A stretch of 34,474 nt of DNA from CAYQUC01 sp964420605 (GTDB lineage Bacteria > Pseudomonadota > Gammaproteobacteria > UBA6429 > Thiohalophilaceae): the NCBI GenBank assembly GCA_964420605.1, contig CAYQUC010000036.1, positions 1-34,474 on the forward strand, in the 5' to 3' direction. Position 1 is the first letter of the stretch. Every line of letters begins with the position of its first letter. This document shows, one piece after another, positions 8,039 through 16,231 of the stretch. The notes below the pieces were generated by a model, which searched no databases, was not told where the DNA came from, and was given only the letters and a program-made list of their open reading frames with translations. The position numbers and the translations under genes are program-made.

Positions 8039-8341
8039 TTACTGAATTGGAAGAATCGCTGTTAAACCGCAGATTTCAGCTATTGCTCGCATTTTTTCCG
8101 GCATATTAATAAATTGAATTTCAAACTGTGACTTGATCGCTTGTCGTTGCCACGACAACAATAATGCAATACCGGCACTGCTACTGTGAGTAACGGCATT
8201 TAGATTTATTACAACCGATTCATTTTGAGGAGGATTAAATGATTTAGCTTGATCTAATAAATTTAAAATTGAATCGGCATCAAGTCGTCCTATTAAATCA
8301 TAATGATTATTACTATTTTTTTGTAGTTTAGTTTCTGACAC
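8039..8341 (-). CDS. mlaB: STAS-domain subunit of the Mla lipid transporter
   Basis: Cytoplasmic STAS protein that binds the MlaF ATPase and stabilises the MlaFEDB inner-membrane complex. The 100-residue protein shows the STAS pattern with VVINLNAVTHSSSAGIALLL; the serines before AGIAL correspond to the conserved functional Ser/Thr of the family. It starts only 12 bases after mlaD ends, so there is no room for mlaC, which normally sits between them. Confidence 0.9.
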   Translation of the reverse strand: MSETKLQKNSNNHYDLIGRLDADSILNLLDQAKSFNPPQNESVVINLNAVTHSSSAGIALLLSWQRQAIKSQFEIQFINMPEKMRAIAEICGLTAILPIQ

Positions 8342-8353
8342 ATTATTCTCGAT

Positions 8354-8899
8354 TTATTTTTTACCATCACCTGACATGAATTTTTCAGCAAATTGGCCAA
8401 TTAATTTCTCTAAAACTAACGAACCTTGAGTTTGTTTGATAACCGAACCATCAACCAAGGTTGTCGCAACGCAAGTACTAGAATCAGAGGTCACGACGTT
8501 ACCATCATCATCAATGCTAATATCATCACAATCTGCTGTACCACTTCCAGGCACAAGGCCAACGTATTTTTCACCAAGCAATCCAGCCGTATAAATATTT
8601 GCGGCAGTTCCTGATGCAGGTAAGGTATTGTACTTTTTGTCAATTTGCATACTGACGATGGCTTCAAAAGTATTATTGTCAAAGGAAATATCACTCACTC
8701 GTCCAATACGCACTCCGGCCATGGTTACCGGCGAGCGAACTTTTAAGCCACTTATGTCTTCGAATTGTGCTTTGATGACATAACCACCATCATTAGTAAA
8801 TGCGCTAATACTGCTCACTTTCATAGCTAACATTAAAATTGAGGCAAATCCTAAAACAATAAAAATGCCTACCCATATTTCTATTCCACGTGATGTCAT
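8354..8899 (-). CDS. mlaD: MCE-domain substrate-binding subunit of the Mla transporter
   Basis: Periplasmic, membrane-anchored MCE protein that forms the hexameric ring of MlaFEDB through which phospholipids pass. The 181 residues comprise one transmembrane helix (about 8-28) and an MCE domain (about 38-118: FEDISGLKVRSPV, GVRIGRVSDI, TAGLLGEKYVGL), then LVLEKLIGQF near the C-terminus. Between the MCE core and that helix lies an acidic segment about 15-18 residues longer than in E. coli MlaD, bounded by C124 and C143. The gene lies between mlaE (7 bases upstream) and mlaB. Confidence 0.95.
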   Translation of the reverse strand: MTSRGIEIWVGIFIVLGFASILMLAMKVSSISAFTNDGGYVIKAQFEDISGLKVRSPVTMAGVRIGRVSDISFDNNTFEAIVSMQIDKKYNTLPASGTAANIYTAGLLGEKYVGLVPGSGTADCDDISIDDDGNVVTSDSSTCVATTLVDGSVIKQTQGSLVLEKLIGQFAEKFMSGDGKK

Positions 8900-8906
8900 T
8901 ATTCGT

Positions 8907-9686
8907 CTATCCTCCGAACATAAGTGCGGTTAAAATAAAATCCAAACCTAAAATTGCTAAAGAAGAATTCACTACAGTGCGTGTCGTCGAGCGACTAATT
9001 CCTTCTGAAGTTGGTATGGTGTCGTATCCCTCAAAAACAGCTATCCAGGTTACTACAAATCCAAAAACAATGCTTTTAACAACACCATTCAATATGTCAT
9101 CATATATATCTACTTTAGCCTGCATTTGAGACCAATAAGCACCATCATCAACACCTAACAGTCCGACCCCAACAAAATAACCGCCGAGTATACCCATCGC
9201 ACTAAACATGGCTGCCAATAATGGCATTGAGATAAATCCAGCTAGAAATCGCGGTGACAAAATTCTTCGTATTGGATCGACCGCCATCATTTCCATTGCG
9301 GATAACTGTTCGGTCGCTTTCATTAATCCAATTTCAGCCGTTAATGCCGAGCCCGCTCGTCCAGCAAACAATAATGCAGCAACTACCGGCCCTAATTCTC
9401 GAACCAATGATAAGGCCACCATAACACCAAGCGCTTCTTCCGCACCAAAATCCGATAAGGTGTAGTAACCTTGATAGCTCAATACCATACCAACAAAAAA
9501 ACCGGCAACAATTATAATAACCAAGGACAAAACGCCAACCGAGAATAACTGTTTAATGACTAAAAAAACATTTTTAATCAGGCTCGGTATTCCCATGAGA
9601 ATATTGAACAATAAAATATTCGCGCGACCTAAACGAGCAAATATGCCTAAACCCTGATGACCTGTATGCTGTAACCACTTAATCAT
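8907..9686 (-). CDS. mlaE: Permease subunit of the Mla lipid transporter
   Basis: Multi-spanning inner-membrane permease (259 residues) of the MlaFEDB ABC complex that keeps phospholipids out of the outer leaflet of the outer membrane. Several hydrophobic helices are visible from about residue 50 onwards. The MlaE-family coupling segment EIGLMKATEQLSAM is at about 118-131. Its ATG overlaps the mlaF stop as ATGA, indicating tight co-expression. Confidence 0.96.
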   Translation of the reverse strand: MIKWLQHTGHQGLGIFARLGRANILLFNILMGIPSLIKNVFLVIKQLFSVGVLSLVIIIVAGFFVGMVLSYQGYYTLSDFGAEEALGVMVALSLVRELGPVVAALLFAGRAGSALTAEIGLMKATEQLSAMEMMAVDPIRRILSPRFLAGFISMPLLAAMFSAMGILGGYFVGVGLLGVDDGAYWSQMQAKVDIYDDILNGVVKSIVFGFVVTWIAVFEGYDTIPTSEGISRSTTRTVVNSSLAILGLDFILTALMFGG

Positions 9687-10513
9687 TTACAATGTCCTTG
9701 CAATAATTCCTGTTCATAGTCCTGAGCAGGAAAATGAAACGGTACTGGACCATCTGATTTTCCTTTTAAAAATTGTTGCGCCCACTCTGAATCTGAATTA
9801 TCCAAAGTATCCGGTGTACCATGAGCAACAACTTTGCCTTCAGACAATAAATAAATATAATCCGCTATATGCTTTGTTTCTTCAATATCATGCGACACAA
9901 TCACGCTGGTTAAGCTTAACGCATGATTTAAATTCTGAATCAACCTAACGACCACTCCCATTGAAATAGGATCTTGGCCGGTAAATGGTTCGTCGTATAA
10001 TATAATATCTGGATCCAATGCTATTGCTCGAGCTAAAGCGACTCGTCGAGCCATACCGCCAGAGAGTTCGCTTGGCATTAAATCTTGTGCACCACGTAAG
10101 CCAACGGCTTGTAACTTCATTAACACTAAATCTTGAATCACGCGTTCTGGTAACTTGGTATGCTCGCGTAATGGGAATGCAACATTATCGTATACTGAAA
10201 TATCCGTTAACAATGCCCCATTTTGAAATAACATCCCTAACTTTTGTCTTAATTTGTATAATTTTGAACGGCTAATCTTATCAACTATGTCGCCATCTAC
10301 GGTGACCGAGCCCGCATCGGGTTTTAACTGTCCTCCAATTAGACGCAGTAAAGTTGTTTTACCTGTGCCACTAGGTCCCATAATTGCAGTGACTTTTCCT
10401 TGCTGGATATCCAAGTTGACACCATCAAATATCATTCTAGCACCGCGTCGAAATTTTAGATCGCGCACTGAAATAAGGATATTATTATTTGTTTGATTAT
10501 CTGGGTCTGACAT
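9683..10513 (-). CDS. mlaF: ATPase subunit of the Mla lipid transporter
   Basis: Cytoplasmic ABC ATPase that powers the Mla transporter. The 276 residues contain Walker A GPSGTGKT (46-53), signature LSGGM (150-154), Walker B IILYDE (170-175) and switch H208. The C-terminal tail with DGPVPFHFPA fits the dimer-wrapping extension of MlaF, which is the surface contacted by MlaB. It lies directly after a DUF72-like gene (18 bases) and overlaps mlaE. Confidence 0.96.
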   Translation of the reverse strand: MSDPDNQTNNNILISVRDLKFRRGARMIFDGVNLDIQQGKVTAIMGPSGTGKTTLLRLIGGQLKPDAGSVTVDGDIVDKISRSKLYKLRQKLGMLFQNGALLTDISVYDNVAFPLREHTKLPERVIQDLVLMKLQAVGLRGAQDLMPSELSGGMARRVALARAIALDPDIILYDEPFTGQDPISMGVVVRLIQNLNHALSLTSVIVSHDIEETKHIADYIYLLSEGKVVAHGTPDTLDNSDSEWAQQFLKGKSDGPVPFHFPAQDYEQELLQGHCK

Positions 10514-10531
10514 TTGTCACCATAAAATTAT

Positions 10532-11278
10532 TTATAAAAGATCGCTTATAACCAAGGCGGTATTCATTAGCTCATGATTTGGTGTTGTTGACCGAAAAAT
10601 TAACACATTAGTGGAACCTTCGCACTCTCCAACTAAACTATTTTCTACAATGTTGCGTATTTCTTTCGGATTACTTTTATCCTGTTCAAAAAAGCTAACC
10701 TGCAGTTTTGAATTAAAATCCATATCAAAGTCTAGTCCAGGTTCATTATAACGACAAAGACCAATTTTGATTTGTTTTAAAATGGCATTAAACGCGACCA
10801 ATGACGAACTCAACTTTGTATCAGAGGTACTTAGTCCGTGCAAATCAATATTAACGGCCACTTTAGATTGAATTAATTGTAATAATTTAAGAAGAAAATC
10901 CAATTTTTCATTCGATAAGTTACTTATGTCGTTATAATGAAAATTTAAAACCAACCCTAATGTCCGAGTCCCAAACTGAGCGATGGTTGTTACAAAGGCT
11001 AGCAGATCTTTTTGTATATTATCATTTACACTAGCGTTGATATTATGTATTGGGTATTCAAATAGGATTCGACAACTATCTTCACTATCTGCTATGCCCT
11101 GCTGTACTAAGGCAAAATTATCCTGCAGTACATTCCACGGTATCATAATAACGCTATATTCATTAGCGTAATACGCAAATTGCCAATCTATTGGTAAATC
11201 TTCTGGATAAAATGAATTATTCCAAGATTCGTATTGCCAGCCATAAGAGCCTATTTGCAGCTTGTATTCGTTAGTCAT
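10532..11278 (-). CDS. DUF72-like protein of unknown function
   Basis: A 248-residue protein without signal peptide or membrane segment. The N-terminus, IGSYGWQYESWNNSFYPEDLP, followed by an aromatic stretch (FAYYANEYS), resembles the start of the DUF72 (YecE) TIM-barrel family; the rest is divergent, and I cannot identify an active site. It is the first gene of the mla operon, 18 bases ahead of mlaF, and is divergent from the zinc-ribbon/mlaA unit. No function is known; cytosolic location makes it an unlikely substitute for the missing periplasmic MlaC. Confidence 0.6.
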   Translation of the reverse strand: MTNEYKLQIGSYGWQYESWNNSFYPEDLPIDWQFAYYANEYSVIMIPWNVLQDNFALVQQGIADSEDSCRILFEYPIHNINASVNDNIQKDLLAFVTTIAQFGTRTLGLVLNFHYNDISNLSNEKLDFLLKLLQLIQSKVAVNIDLHGLSTSDTKLSSSLVAFNAILKQIKIGLCRYNEPGLDFDMDFNSKLQVSFFEQDKSNPKEIRNIVENSLVGECEGSTNVLIFRSTTPNHELMNTALVISDLL

Positions 11279-11432
11279 AAATACCGTGAATTTCTAATCA
11301 AATTATTACTAAATATAATATTCTACGTATAATATATTAGTTAACTGAATCCTTGCTGAATATAACCAAAGACGGCGAAACCAAAATTTGTCCTTAAATG
11401 ATGATTTTGTTTTAATTATGCTATATCAAGGA

Positions 11433-11438
11433 TATAAT
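11433..11438 (+). promoter_or_regulatory. -10 element candidate before the zinc-ribbon gene
   Basis: A perfect TATAAT lies 30 bases before the zinc-ribbon start and about 240 before mlaA. The hexamer 17 bases upstream (TTTTAA) matches the -35 consensus at only three positions. Its place at the head of the long plus-strand block makes it a reasonable but unproved promoter. Confidence 0.4.
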
Positions 11439-11467
11439 GCATTATAGTATCAAACGTTGGTGAATAT

Positions 11468-11653
11468 ATGGGCGATATTGTTCAATTTAAGAAAATCTCA
11501 TTAAAACAAAAACACAAAGGTAAGACTTTGTGTAAAAGTGGTTTTCACAAATGGCAAGTAATAAAAACCAGCCCTTTTCAAGTAAAACTGGGGAAACTAC
11601 TGACAAAATACACTTGCTTACGTTGCGGCGCAACCAAAACAGAACGACGATAA
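11468..11653 (+). CDS. Small zinc-ribbon-like protein
   Basis: A 61-residue, strongly basic protein of unknown function. C22 and H27 (LCKSGFHKW) and the pair C50/C53 (CLRCGATKT) form a plausible zinc-binding site separated by a basic stretch. I recall similar short proteins in gammaproteobacteria, usually annotated as hypothetical. It sits 24 bases before mlaA, so it is probably co-transcribed with it. High Lys content and the zinc knuckle would fit nucleic-acid or ribosome binding, but that is inference. Confidence 0.7.
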   Translation: MGDIVQFKKISLKQKHKGKTLCKSGFHKWQVIKTSPFQVKLGKLLTKYTCLRCGATKTERR

Positions 11654-11677
11654 AAATCGACTTGGACATTTTCGACT

Positions 11678-12451
11678 ATGTTAAAAATTAAATTTTCTGT
11701 CTTACTCTTACTCTTTTATCTTACCTCAGCGTGCACCACCATTGAAGGACCATTAGATGATAGTGACCCTTATGAATCTTATAACAGAAGCATGAACGAT
11801 TTTAATGTTGGAGTCGATAATTATGTACTCCAGCCAGTGGCACAAACTTATCATGATTTTATGCCATTCCCAGTCAAATCTGGTATCAATAACTTTTTTA
11901 GTAACTTAGGTGAAATTACCGTTATTGCAAATGATTTTATGCAATTTAAGTTTAGCAAGATGGCTGAAGATTTTTCCCGTTTTGTATTTAATTCAACTTT
12001 TGGTATTTTAGGTATATTTGATGTTGCAACATCGATGGGGCTTGAAAAACACGACGAAGATTTTGGGCAAACCTTAGCAACCTGGGGTTATACTGATAGC
12101 GCCTATTTTATATTACCCGTGATTGGACTTGCTGGTGGCACCGTACGAGATACCATTGGTATTACCGTTGACAGCCTGTATTTAAGTCCATTAACCGAAG
12201 TAAATGATAACACTGTTTACTGGACTGCCATCATATTAAAAAATATCGACTTACGGGCTAATTTGCTTAATGCTTCAAAAGTTCTTGAACAAGCAGCTCT
12301 TGATCCTTACATTTTTAAACGAGAGGCTTATCTGTCAAAACGACGCTCATTAATCTATGATGGTAACCCGCCAATTGAAAAGTTTGATCTACCCAATGAT
12401 GACCTTGATTTAGAGCTTGAATTAGAACTTGAGTTAGAATTACAAAAATAA
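11678..12451 (+). CDS. mlaA: Outer-membrane lipoprotein of the Mla pathway
   Basis: MlaA/VacJ removes phospholipids from the outer leaflet of the outer membrane and hands them to the periplasmic carrier. The 257-residue protein has a lipoprotein signal peptide with lipobox LTSAC (C19), then the family blocks DPYESYNRSMNDFN, FFSNLGEI, RFVFNSTFGILGIFD and FGQTLATWGY. A proline-rich YDGNPPIE segment precedes an unusual C-terminus made of alternating Leu and Glu (DLDLELELELELELQK type). In many relatives mlaA is far from mlaFEDCB; here it lies opposite the operon, separated only by two small genes. Confidence 0.95.
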   Translation: MLKIKFSVLLLLFYLTSACTTIEGPLDDSDPYESYNRSMNDFNVGVDNYVLQPVAQTYHDFMPFPVKSGINNFFSNLGEITVIANDFMQFKFSKMAEDFSRFVFNSTFGILGIFDVATSMGLEKHDEDFGQTLATWGYTDSAYFILPVIGLAGGTVRDTIGITVDSLYLSPLTEVNDNTVYWTAIILKNIDLRANLLNASKVLEQAALDPYIFKREAYLSKRRSLIYDGNPPIEKFDLPNDDLDLELELELELELQK

Positions 12452-12532
12452 CCTACGGAATAATGCTACTATAGCGCACTACCTTTACGCCATTCATTCA
12501 AACACAACACTCTAAAAGACAAATAAATTTCT

Positions 12533-13534
12533 ATGGACTACACATTATACTATGCAATTGCAGCAATTATTTTTGGATTGATTTTTCTAGTCTGGGGTGC
12601 CGATCGATTTGTTGATGGGGCATCGGGTATTGCTGCAAACATGGGAATATCACCTCTTTTAATCGGCTTAACTATAGTAGGCTTTGGTACTTCTGCTCCA
12701 GAAATATTGGTGTCGTTGGTTTCTGCATGGCAAGGAAATCCAGGAATAGCGGTTGGTAATGCTATTGGCTCTAATATTACCAATATTGCTTTGGTTTTGG
12801 GCGTTACAGCTATAATTGCCCCAATAACTATCAACTCGGGTATTTTACGACGTGAATACCCGGTGATGATATTTATTATGCTGGTAGGATTAGTGCTATT
12901 ACTTGATGGTTACCTCGGAGCAATTGATGGCATCATTTTAATTGCTGGGTTAATTGTGTTGCTAATTTGGATTGTACGAGTGGGCACCAAAAATTATCAA
13001 CATGAACCGTTGCAAGATGAATTCGAACACCAAAAATATAAACTCTCGACTACCAAATCAATCATGTGGCTACTAGTAGGATTAGCACTTTTAATTGCAA
13101 GCTCCAAATCACTAGTATGGGGTTCGGTTTACATTGCTCAGTTAATGGGAATGAGCGATTTATTAATTGGTTTAACTATAATTGCAATTGGAACAAGTTT
13201 ACCTGAACTTGCTACCTCAATTACCAGCGCGCTTAAAAATGAGCACGAAATTGCAGTTGGTAATGTGATTGGCTCAAATATGTTTAATATTCTAGCCGTA
13301 TTGGGTATTCCAGGATTAATGTCCGCACATAATATCGATCCATTCGTGTTACAGCGTGACTACCCCGTGATGCTGTTACTTGGATTTGCACTGGGTTTAT
13401 TAATGTGGTTTGGCTATAGCCCTAAAACTAAATCCATACAAACTGGTAATCAGAGCATAACACGATTTGAAGGTTCACTATTGTTAACAGGTTATATTTG
13501 TTACATGATTATTCTGTATATATACTCTAGCTAA
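12533..13534 (+). CDS. yrbG: Calcium/cation antiporter family protein, YrbG-like
   Basis: Inner-membrane exchanger of the CaCA superfamily (sodium/calcium type); the E. coli homolog YrbG has no settled physiological role. The 333 residues contain about ten hydrophobic segments and the two inverted alpha-repeats: GFGTSAPE (50-57) with GNAIGSNITN (75-84), and AIGTSLPE (218-225) with GNVIGSNMFN (243-252). Both carry the acidic cation-binding Glu. It stands immediately before kdsD, its usual place in gammaproteobacteria. Confidence 0.92.
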   Translation: MDYTLYYAIAAIIFGLIFLVWGADRFVDGASGIAANMGISPLLIGLTIVGFGTSAPEILVSLVSAWQGNPGIAVGNAIGSNITNIALVLGVTAIIAPITINSGILRREYPVMIFIMLVGLVLLLDGYLGAIDGIILIAGLIVLLIWIVRVGTKNYQHEPLQDEFEHQKYKLSTTKSIMWLLVGLALLIASSKSLVWGSVYIAQLMGMSDLLIGLTIIAIGTSLPELATSITSALKNEHEIAVGNVIGSNMFNILAVLGIPGLMSAHNIDPFVLQRDYPVMLLLGFALGLLMWFGYSPKTKSIQTGNQSITRFEGSLLLTGYICYMIILYIYSS

Positions 13535-13583
13535 CGTATGATAAAGCTAAACAGCCACTACCTATTAAGTTAAAATTAAAACC

Positions 13584-14558
13584 GTGACAACACAAAATTA
13601 CAAAGAATTAGCAAAAGCGGTCATTCAAACCGAACTGGATGAAATTCAACAACTGCTATATCGCTTAGATGATAGTTTTACTCTAGCCTGCCAATTAATG
13701 TTTGCGTGTAGCGGTCGAATTGTTGTTATCGGCATGGGTAAATCGGGTCACATAGGTTCAAAAATTGCTGCAACTCTCGCGAGTACTGGCAGTCCTGCTT
13801 TTTTTGTCCATCCGGGCGAAGCCAGTCATGGTGATCTGGGCATGATTACCAAAAATGATGTGGTATTAGCGATCTCGAATTCCGGTGAAACTGATGAAAT
13901 TATAACCATTGTGCCATTAATCAAAAGACTTGGTGTGCCGTTAATATCATTGACCGGTAATCGTAACTCGTATATCGCAACTCAAGCGAATGTAAACTTG
14001 GATGTCAGTGTCAGCAAAGAAGCATGTCCACTTGGTTTAGCGCCAACCTCGAGTACTACCGTCGCCTTAGTCATGGGAGATGCTTTAGCGATAGCTTTGC
14101 TAGACAGTCGTGGTTTTACTGCCGATGATTTTGCACTGTCTCATCCTGGTGGGCGATTAGGTAAACGCTTATTACTTCATGTTAAAGACATTATGCACAC
14201 CGGTAATAATATACCCATCGTTAAAAATAATATGTTATTAAGCCAAGCTCTGATGGTGATGACTGAAAAAAAATTGGGTATGACAACCGTTGTCGACGAC
14301 CACAATGTACTTATTGGTATCTTTACTGACGGTGATTTAAGACGTGTTTTTGAAGATCAAAACATTAACTTAACGAGCTCAACAATTAATGACGTTATGA
14401 TTAAAAACTGTAAAGTAATTAAACAGGATCAATTAGCTGCTGAAGCATTACAAATCATGGAGTCGAAAAGTATTAATGCATTACCAGTAGTCAATGACAG
14501 CCATGAAGTTATTGGTGCATTAAATATGCATGATTTATTACGCGCAGGCGTAGTATAA
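13584..14558 (+). CDS. kdsD: Arabinose-5-phosphate isomerase
   Basis: Converts ribulose-5-phosphate to arabinose-5-phosphate, the entry to Kdo synthesis for lipopolysaccharide. The 324 residues comprise a SIS domain (about 35-175, with GMGKSGH at 50-56, AISNSGE and the EACPLGLAPTSS block) and two CBS repeats (about 205-324), ending in MHDLLRAGVV as in E. coli KdsD. The start is GTG at 13584; no convincing Shine-Dalgarno is seen, but similarity to KdsD begins soon after. The gene precedes kdsC. Confidence 0.97.
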   Translation: MTTQNYKELAKAVIQTELDEIQQLLYRLDDSFTLACQLMFACSGRIVVIGMGKSGHIGSKIAATLASTGSPAFFVHPGEASHGDLGMITKNDVVLAISNSGETDEIITIVPLIKRLGVPLISLTGNRNSYIATQANVNLDVSVSKEACPLGLAPTSSTTVALVMGDALAIALLDSRGFTADDFALSHPGGRLGKRLLLHVKDIMHTGNNIPIVKNNMLLSQALMVMTEKKLGMTTVVDDHNVLIGIFTDGDLRRVFEDQNINLTSSTINDVMIKNCKVIKQDQLAAEALQIMESKSINALPVVNDSHEVIGALNMHDLLRAGVV

Positions 14559-14592
14559 GCTACTGCAAAATATTAAATAATTGGATATCAAT

Positions 14593-15123
14593 ATGAATGA
14601 CATTAAACAAGTTACCGAGCAAGCTACAAAAATAAAATTAGTAATATTTGATGTCGATGGCGTATTAACTGATGGCAGTTTATTTATTGGAGATGACGGA
14701 CAAGAATATAAAGCCTTTAATTCTCGAGACGGTCTGGGCATGGCGATGTTACAACATTCAGGGGTTGAAATTGGTATAATCACTGCCCGAACCTCCACTG
14801 TGGTTAAACACCGGATGGACAGTTTAGCCATAAAGTACGTTTATCAGGGACGCAAAGAAAAATTACCTGCTTATCAAGAGTTATTACTCGAATCAGGTTA
14901 CCAATCTGAGCAAGTTGCTTATGTCGGTGATGATCTGGTTGACTTACCGGTATTACTCAATGTTGGGCTAGCCATCGCGGTTGCAGATGCCCATCCTTTT
15001 GTTACAAAACACGTCCATTGGCAAACCGATAATAATGGCGGCCGTGGCGCTGCACGTGATGTTTGCGAAATGATAATGTCAGCTCAAGGAACTTTAGAAC
15101 AACAGTTTGCGCGTTTCTTATAA
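14593..15123 (+). CDS. kdsC: 3-deoxy-D-manno-octulosonate 8-phosphate phosphatase
   Basis: HAD-family tetramer-forming phosphatase that dephosphorylates Kdo-8-phosphate. The HAD motif DVDGVLTDG is at residues 20-28 with both catalytic aspartates (D20, D22), and GDDLVDLPVL is the acidic C-terminal motif. I chose ATG at 14593 (176 residues) because GGA lies seven bases upstream; the frame is also open to a TTG at 14581, four codons earlier. No large C-cap is present, as expected for KdsC. Confidence 0.94.
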   Translation: MNDIKQVTEQATKIKLVIFDVDGVLTDGSLFIGDDGQEYKAFNSRDGLGMAMLQHSGVEIGIITARTSTVVKHRMDSLAIKYVYQGRKEKLPAYQELLLESGYQSEQVAYVGDDLVDLPVLLNVGLAIAVADAHPFVTKHVHWQTDNNGGRGAARDVCEMIMSAQGTLEQQFARFL

Positions 15124-15132
15124 AATATCAGC

Positions 15133-15705
15133 ATGAATAAGTCTCAGTTCTTTTTATTTTTAATCTTTGTGATATCAACTGCATTATTTAGCAGCTGGTT
15201 GCTTAGATCAATTGAACAAAAAGATGATGTCGTTGTAGAAGATACATTGTTAAATCGCGATTATTATCTCGATGATTTTTCAACAGTCATCATGGATAAA
15301 ACCGGCACCCCCTATTACAAACTGAGTTCACCACATCTTGACCATTTTCCGGTTAATCAAATCACAAAAATAACGAAACCTGAACTTTTCATATTTAATT
15401 CCAAAGAGTATCCATGGAAATTAAATGCGAGCATGGCTCGAATGTCAAATAAAGGCAACCTTATCTTTTTTAGCGGTGGTGTAAAATTAGATAAATCATC
15501 AGCGAATATTAATGAAAATATTGTTATCATTGCGGATGAGTTATCGGTATTCATTAAAGAACAATTCGCAGAATCTAAAACTAATGTTACTGTGATCCAA
15601 GGTGCTAATCGAATTCAGGCAACAGGCATGGAATTAAACTTAAAAAATCGCACCTTAAAATTATCGTCAAATGTTAATGGCCAATATAAAATACAACGTA
15701 AATAA
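15133..15705 (+). CDS. lptC: LPS transport protein LptC
   Basis: Bitopic inner-membrane protein that receives LPS from LptB2FG and passes it to LptA. The 190 residues have one N-terminal transmembrane helix (about 5-26) followed by a periplasmic beta-jellyroll domain. Sequence identity to the family is low, as usual for LptC, but DYYLDDFSTVIMDKTGTPYYKLSSPHLDHFP resembles the family start of the domain, and the location between kdsC and lptA is diagnostic. Its TAA overlaps the lptA ATG as TAATG. Confidence 0.92.
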   Translation: MNKSQFFLFLIFVISTALFSSWLLRSIEQKDDVVVEDTLLNRDYYLDDFSTVIMDKTGTPYYKLSSPHLDHFPVNQITKITKPELFIFNSKEYPWKLNASMARMSNKGNLIFFSGGVKLDKSSANINENIVIIADELSVFIKEQFAESKTNVTVIQGANRIQATGMELNLKNRTLKLSSNVNGQYKIQRK

Positions 15706-16229
15706 TGAAATATAAAATAGGCTTTAAAATAAAATTAACAGTATTTCTACACATACTATTGCTTAACTATTCTGTTAGCAGTTTTGCGCTAGAAATTGAT
15801 CGCGAAAAGCCAGTGCATATTAGTGCCGATAAAGTCACAATTGATGAAAAAAGCGGCATCAGTCGCTACATGGGTAATGTTAAAATTGAACAAGGCAGTA
15901 TGTTATTAATAGGCGAAAAAGTGACCGTTTATCAACCCGATGGAAAATTAGATAAAATTATCGTCGACGGCACTCCGGCAAAATTTAAGCAATTATCCGA
16001 TAAAAATAATCAGGAAATATCAGCCAGCGCAATTAAGCTTATTTATTATACAATTAGTGAAAAACTAATACTAACCGGTGAAGCAAGCTTGAAACAAGGT
16101 CAAAACAGTTTTTCGGGTCATACAATTGAGTATGATACTCGTAATAGCACCGTGACAGCGAATACTGATGATGATAAAAAACAACGTGTGAATGCCGTCA
16201 TCACACCAAAATCGATAGAAAATAAATAA
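15705..16229 (+). CDS. lptA: Periplasmic LPS bridge protein LptA
   Basis: OstA-family protein that oligomerises into the periplasmic bridge carrying LPS to LptD. The 174 residues begin with a signal peptide, probable cleavage after SFA at residue 28, and continue with the LptA beta-jellyroll (PVHISADKVTIDEKSGISRYMGNVKIEQG). It overlaps lptC by one base and ends two bases before lptB, so lptC-lptA-lptB are clearly one unit. Confidence 0.95.
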   Translation: MKYKIGFKIKLTVFLHILLLNYSVSSFALEIDREKPVHISADKVTIDEKSGISRYMGNVKIEQGSMLLIGEKVTVYQPDGKLDKIIVDGTPAKFKQLSDKNNQEISASAIKLIYYTISEKLILTGEASLKQGQNSFSGHTIEYDTRNSTVTANTDDDKKQRVNAVITPKSIENK

Positions 16230-16231
16230 AT

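Noticed and set aside
14581..14592. TTG start for kdsC
   Set aside because: ATG at 14593 has GGA at a good distance upstream, and TTG would add only four unconserved residues.
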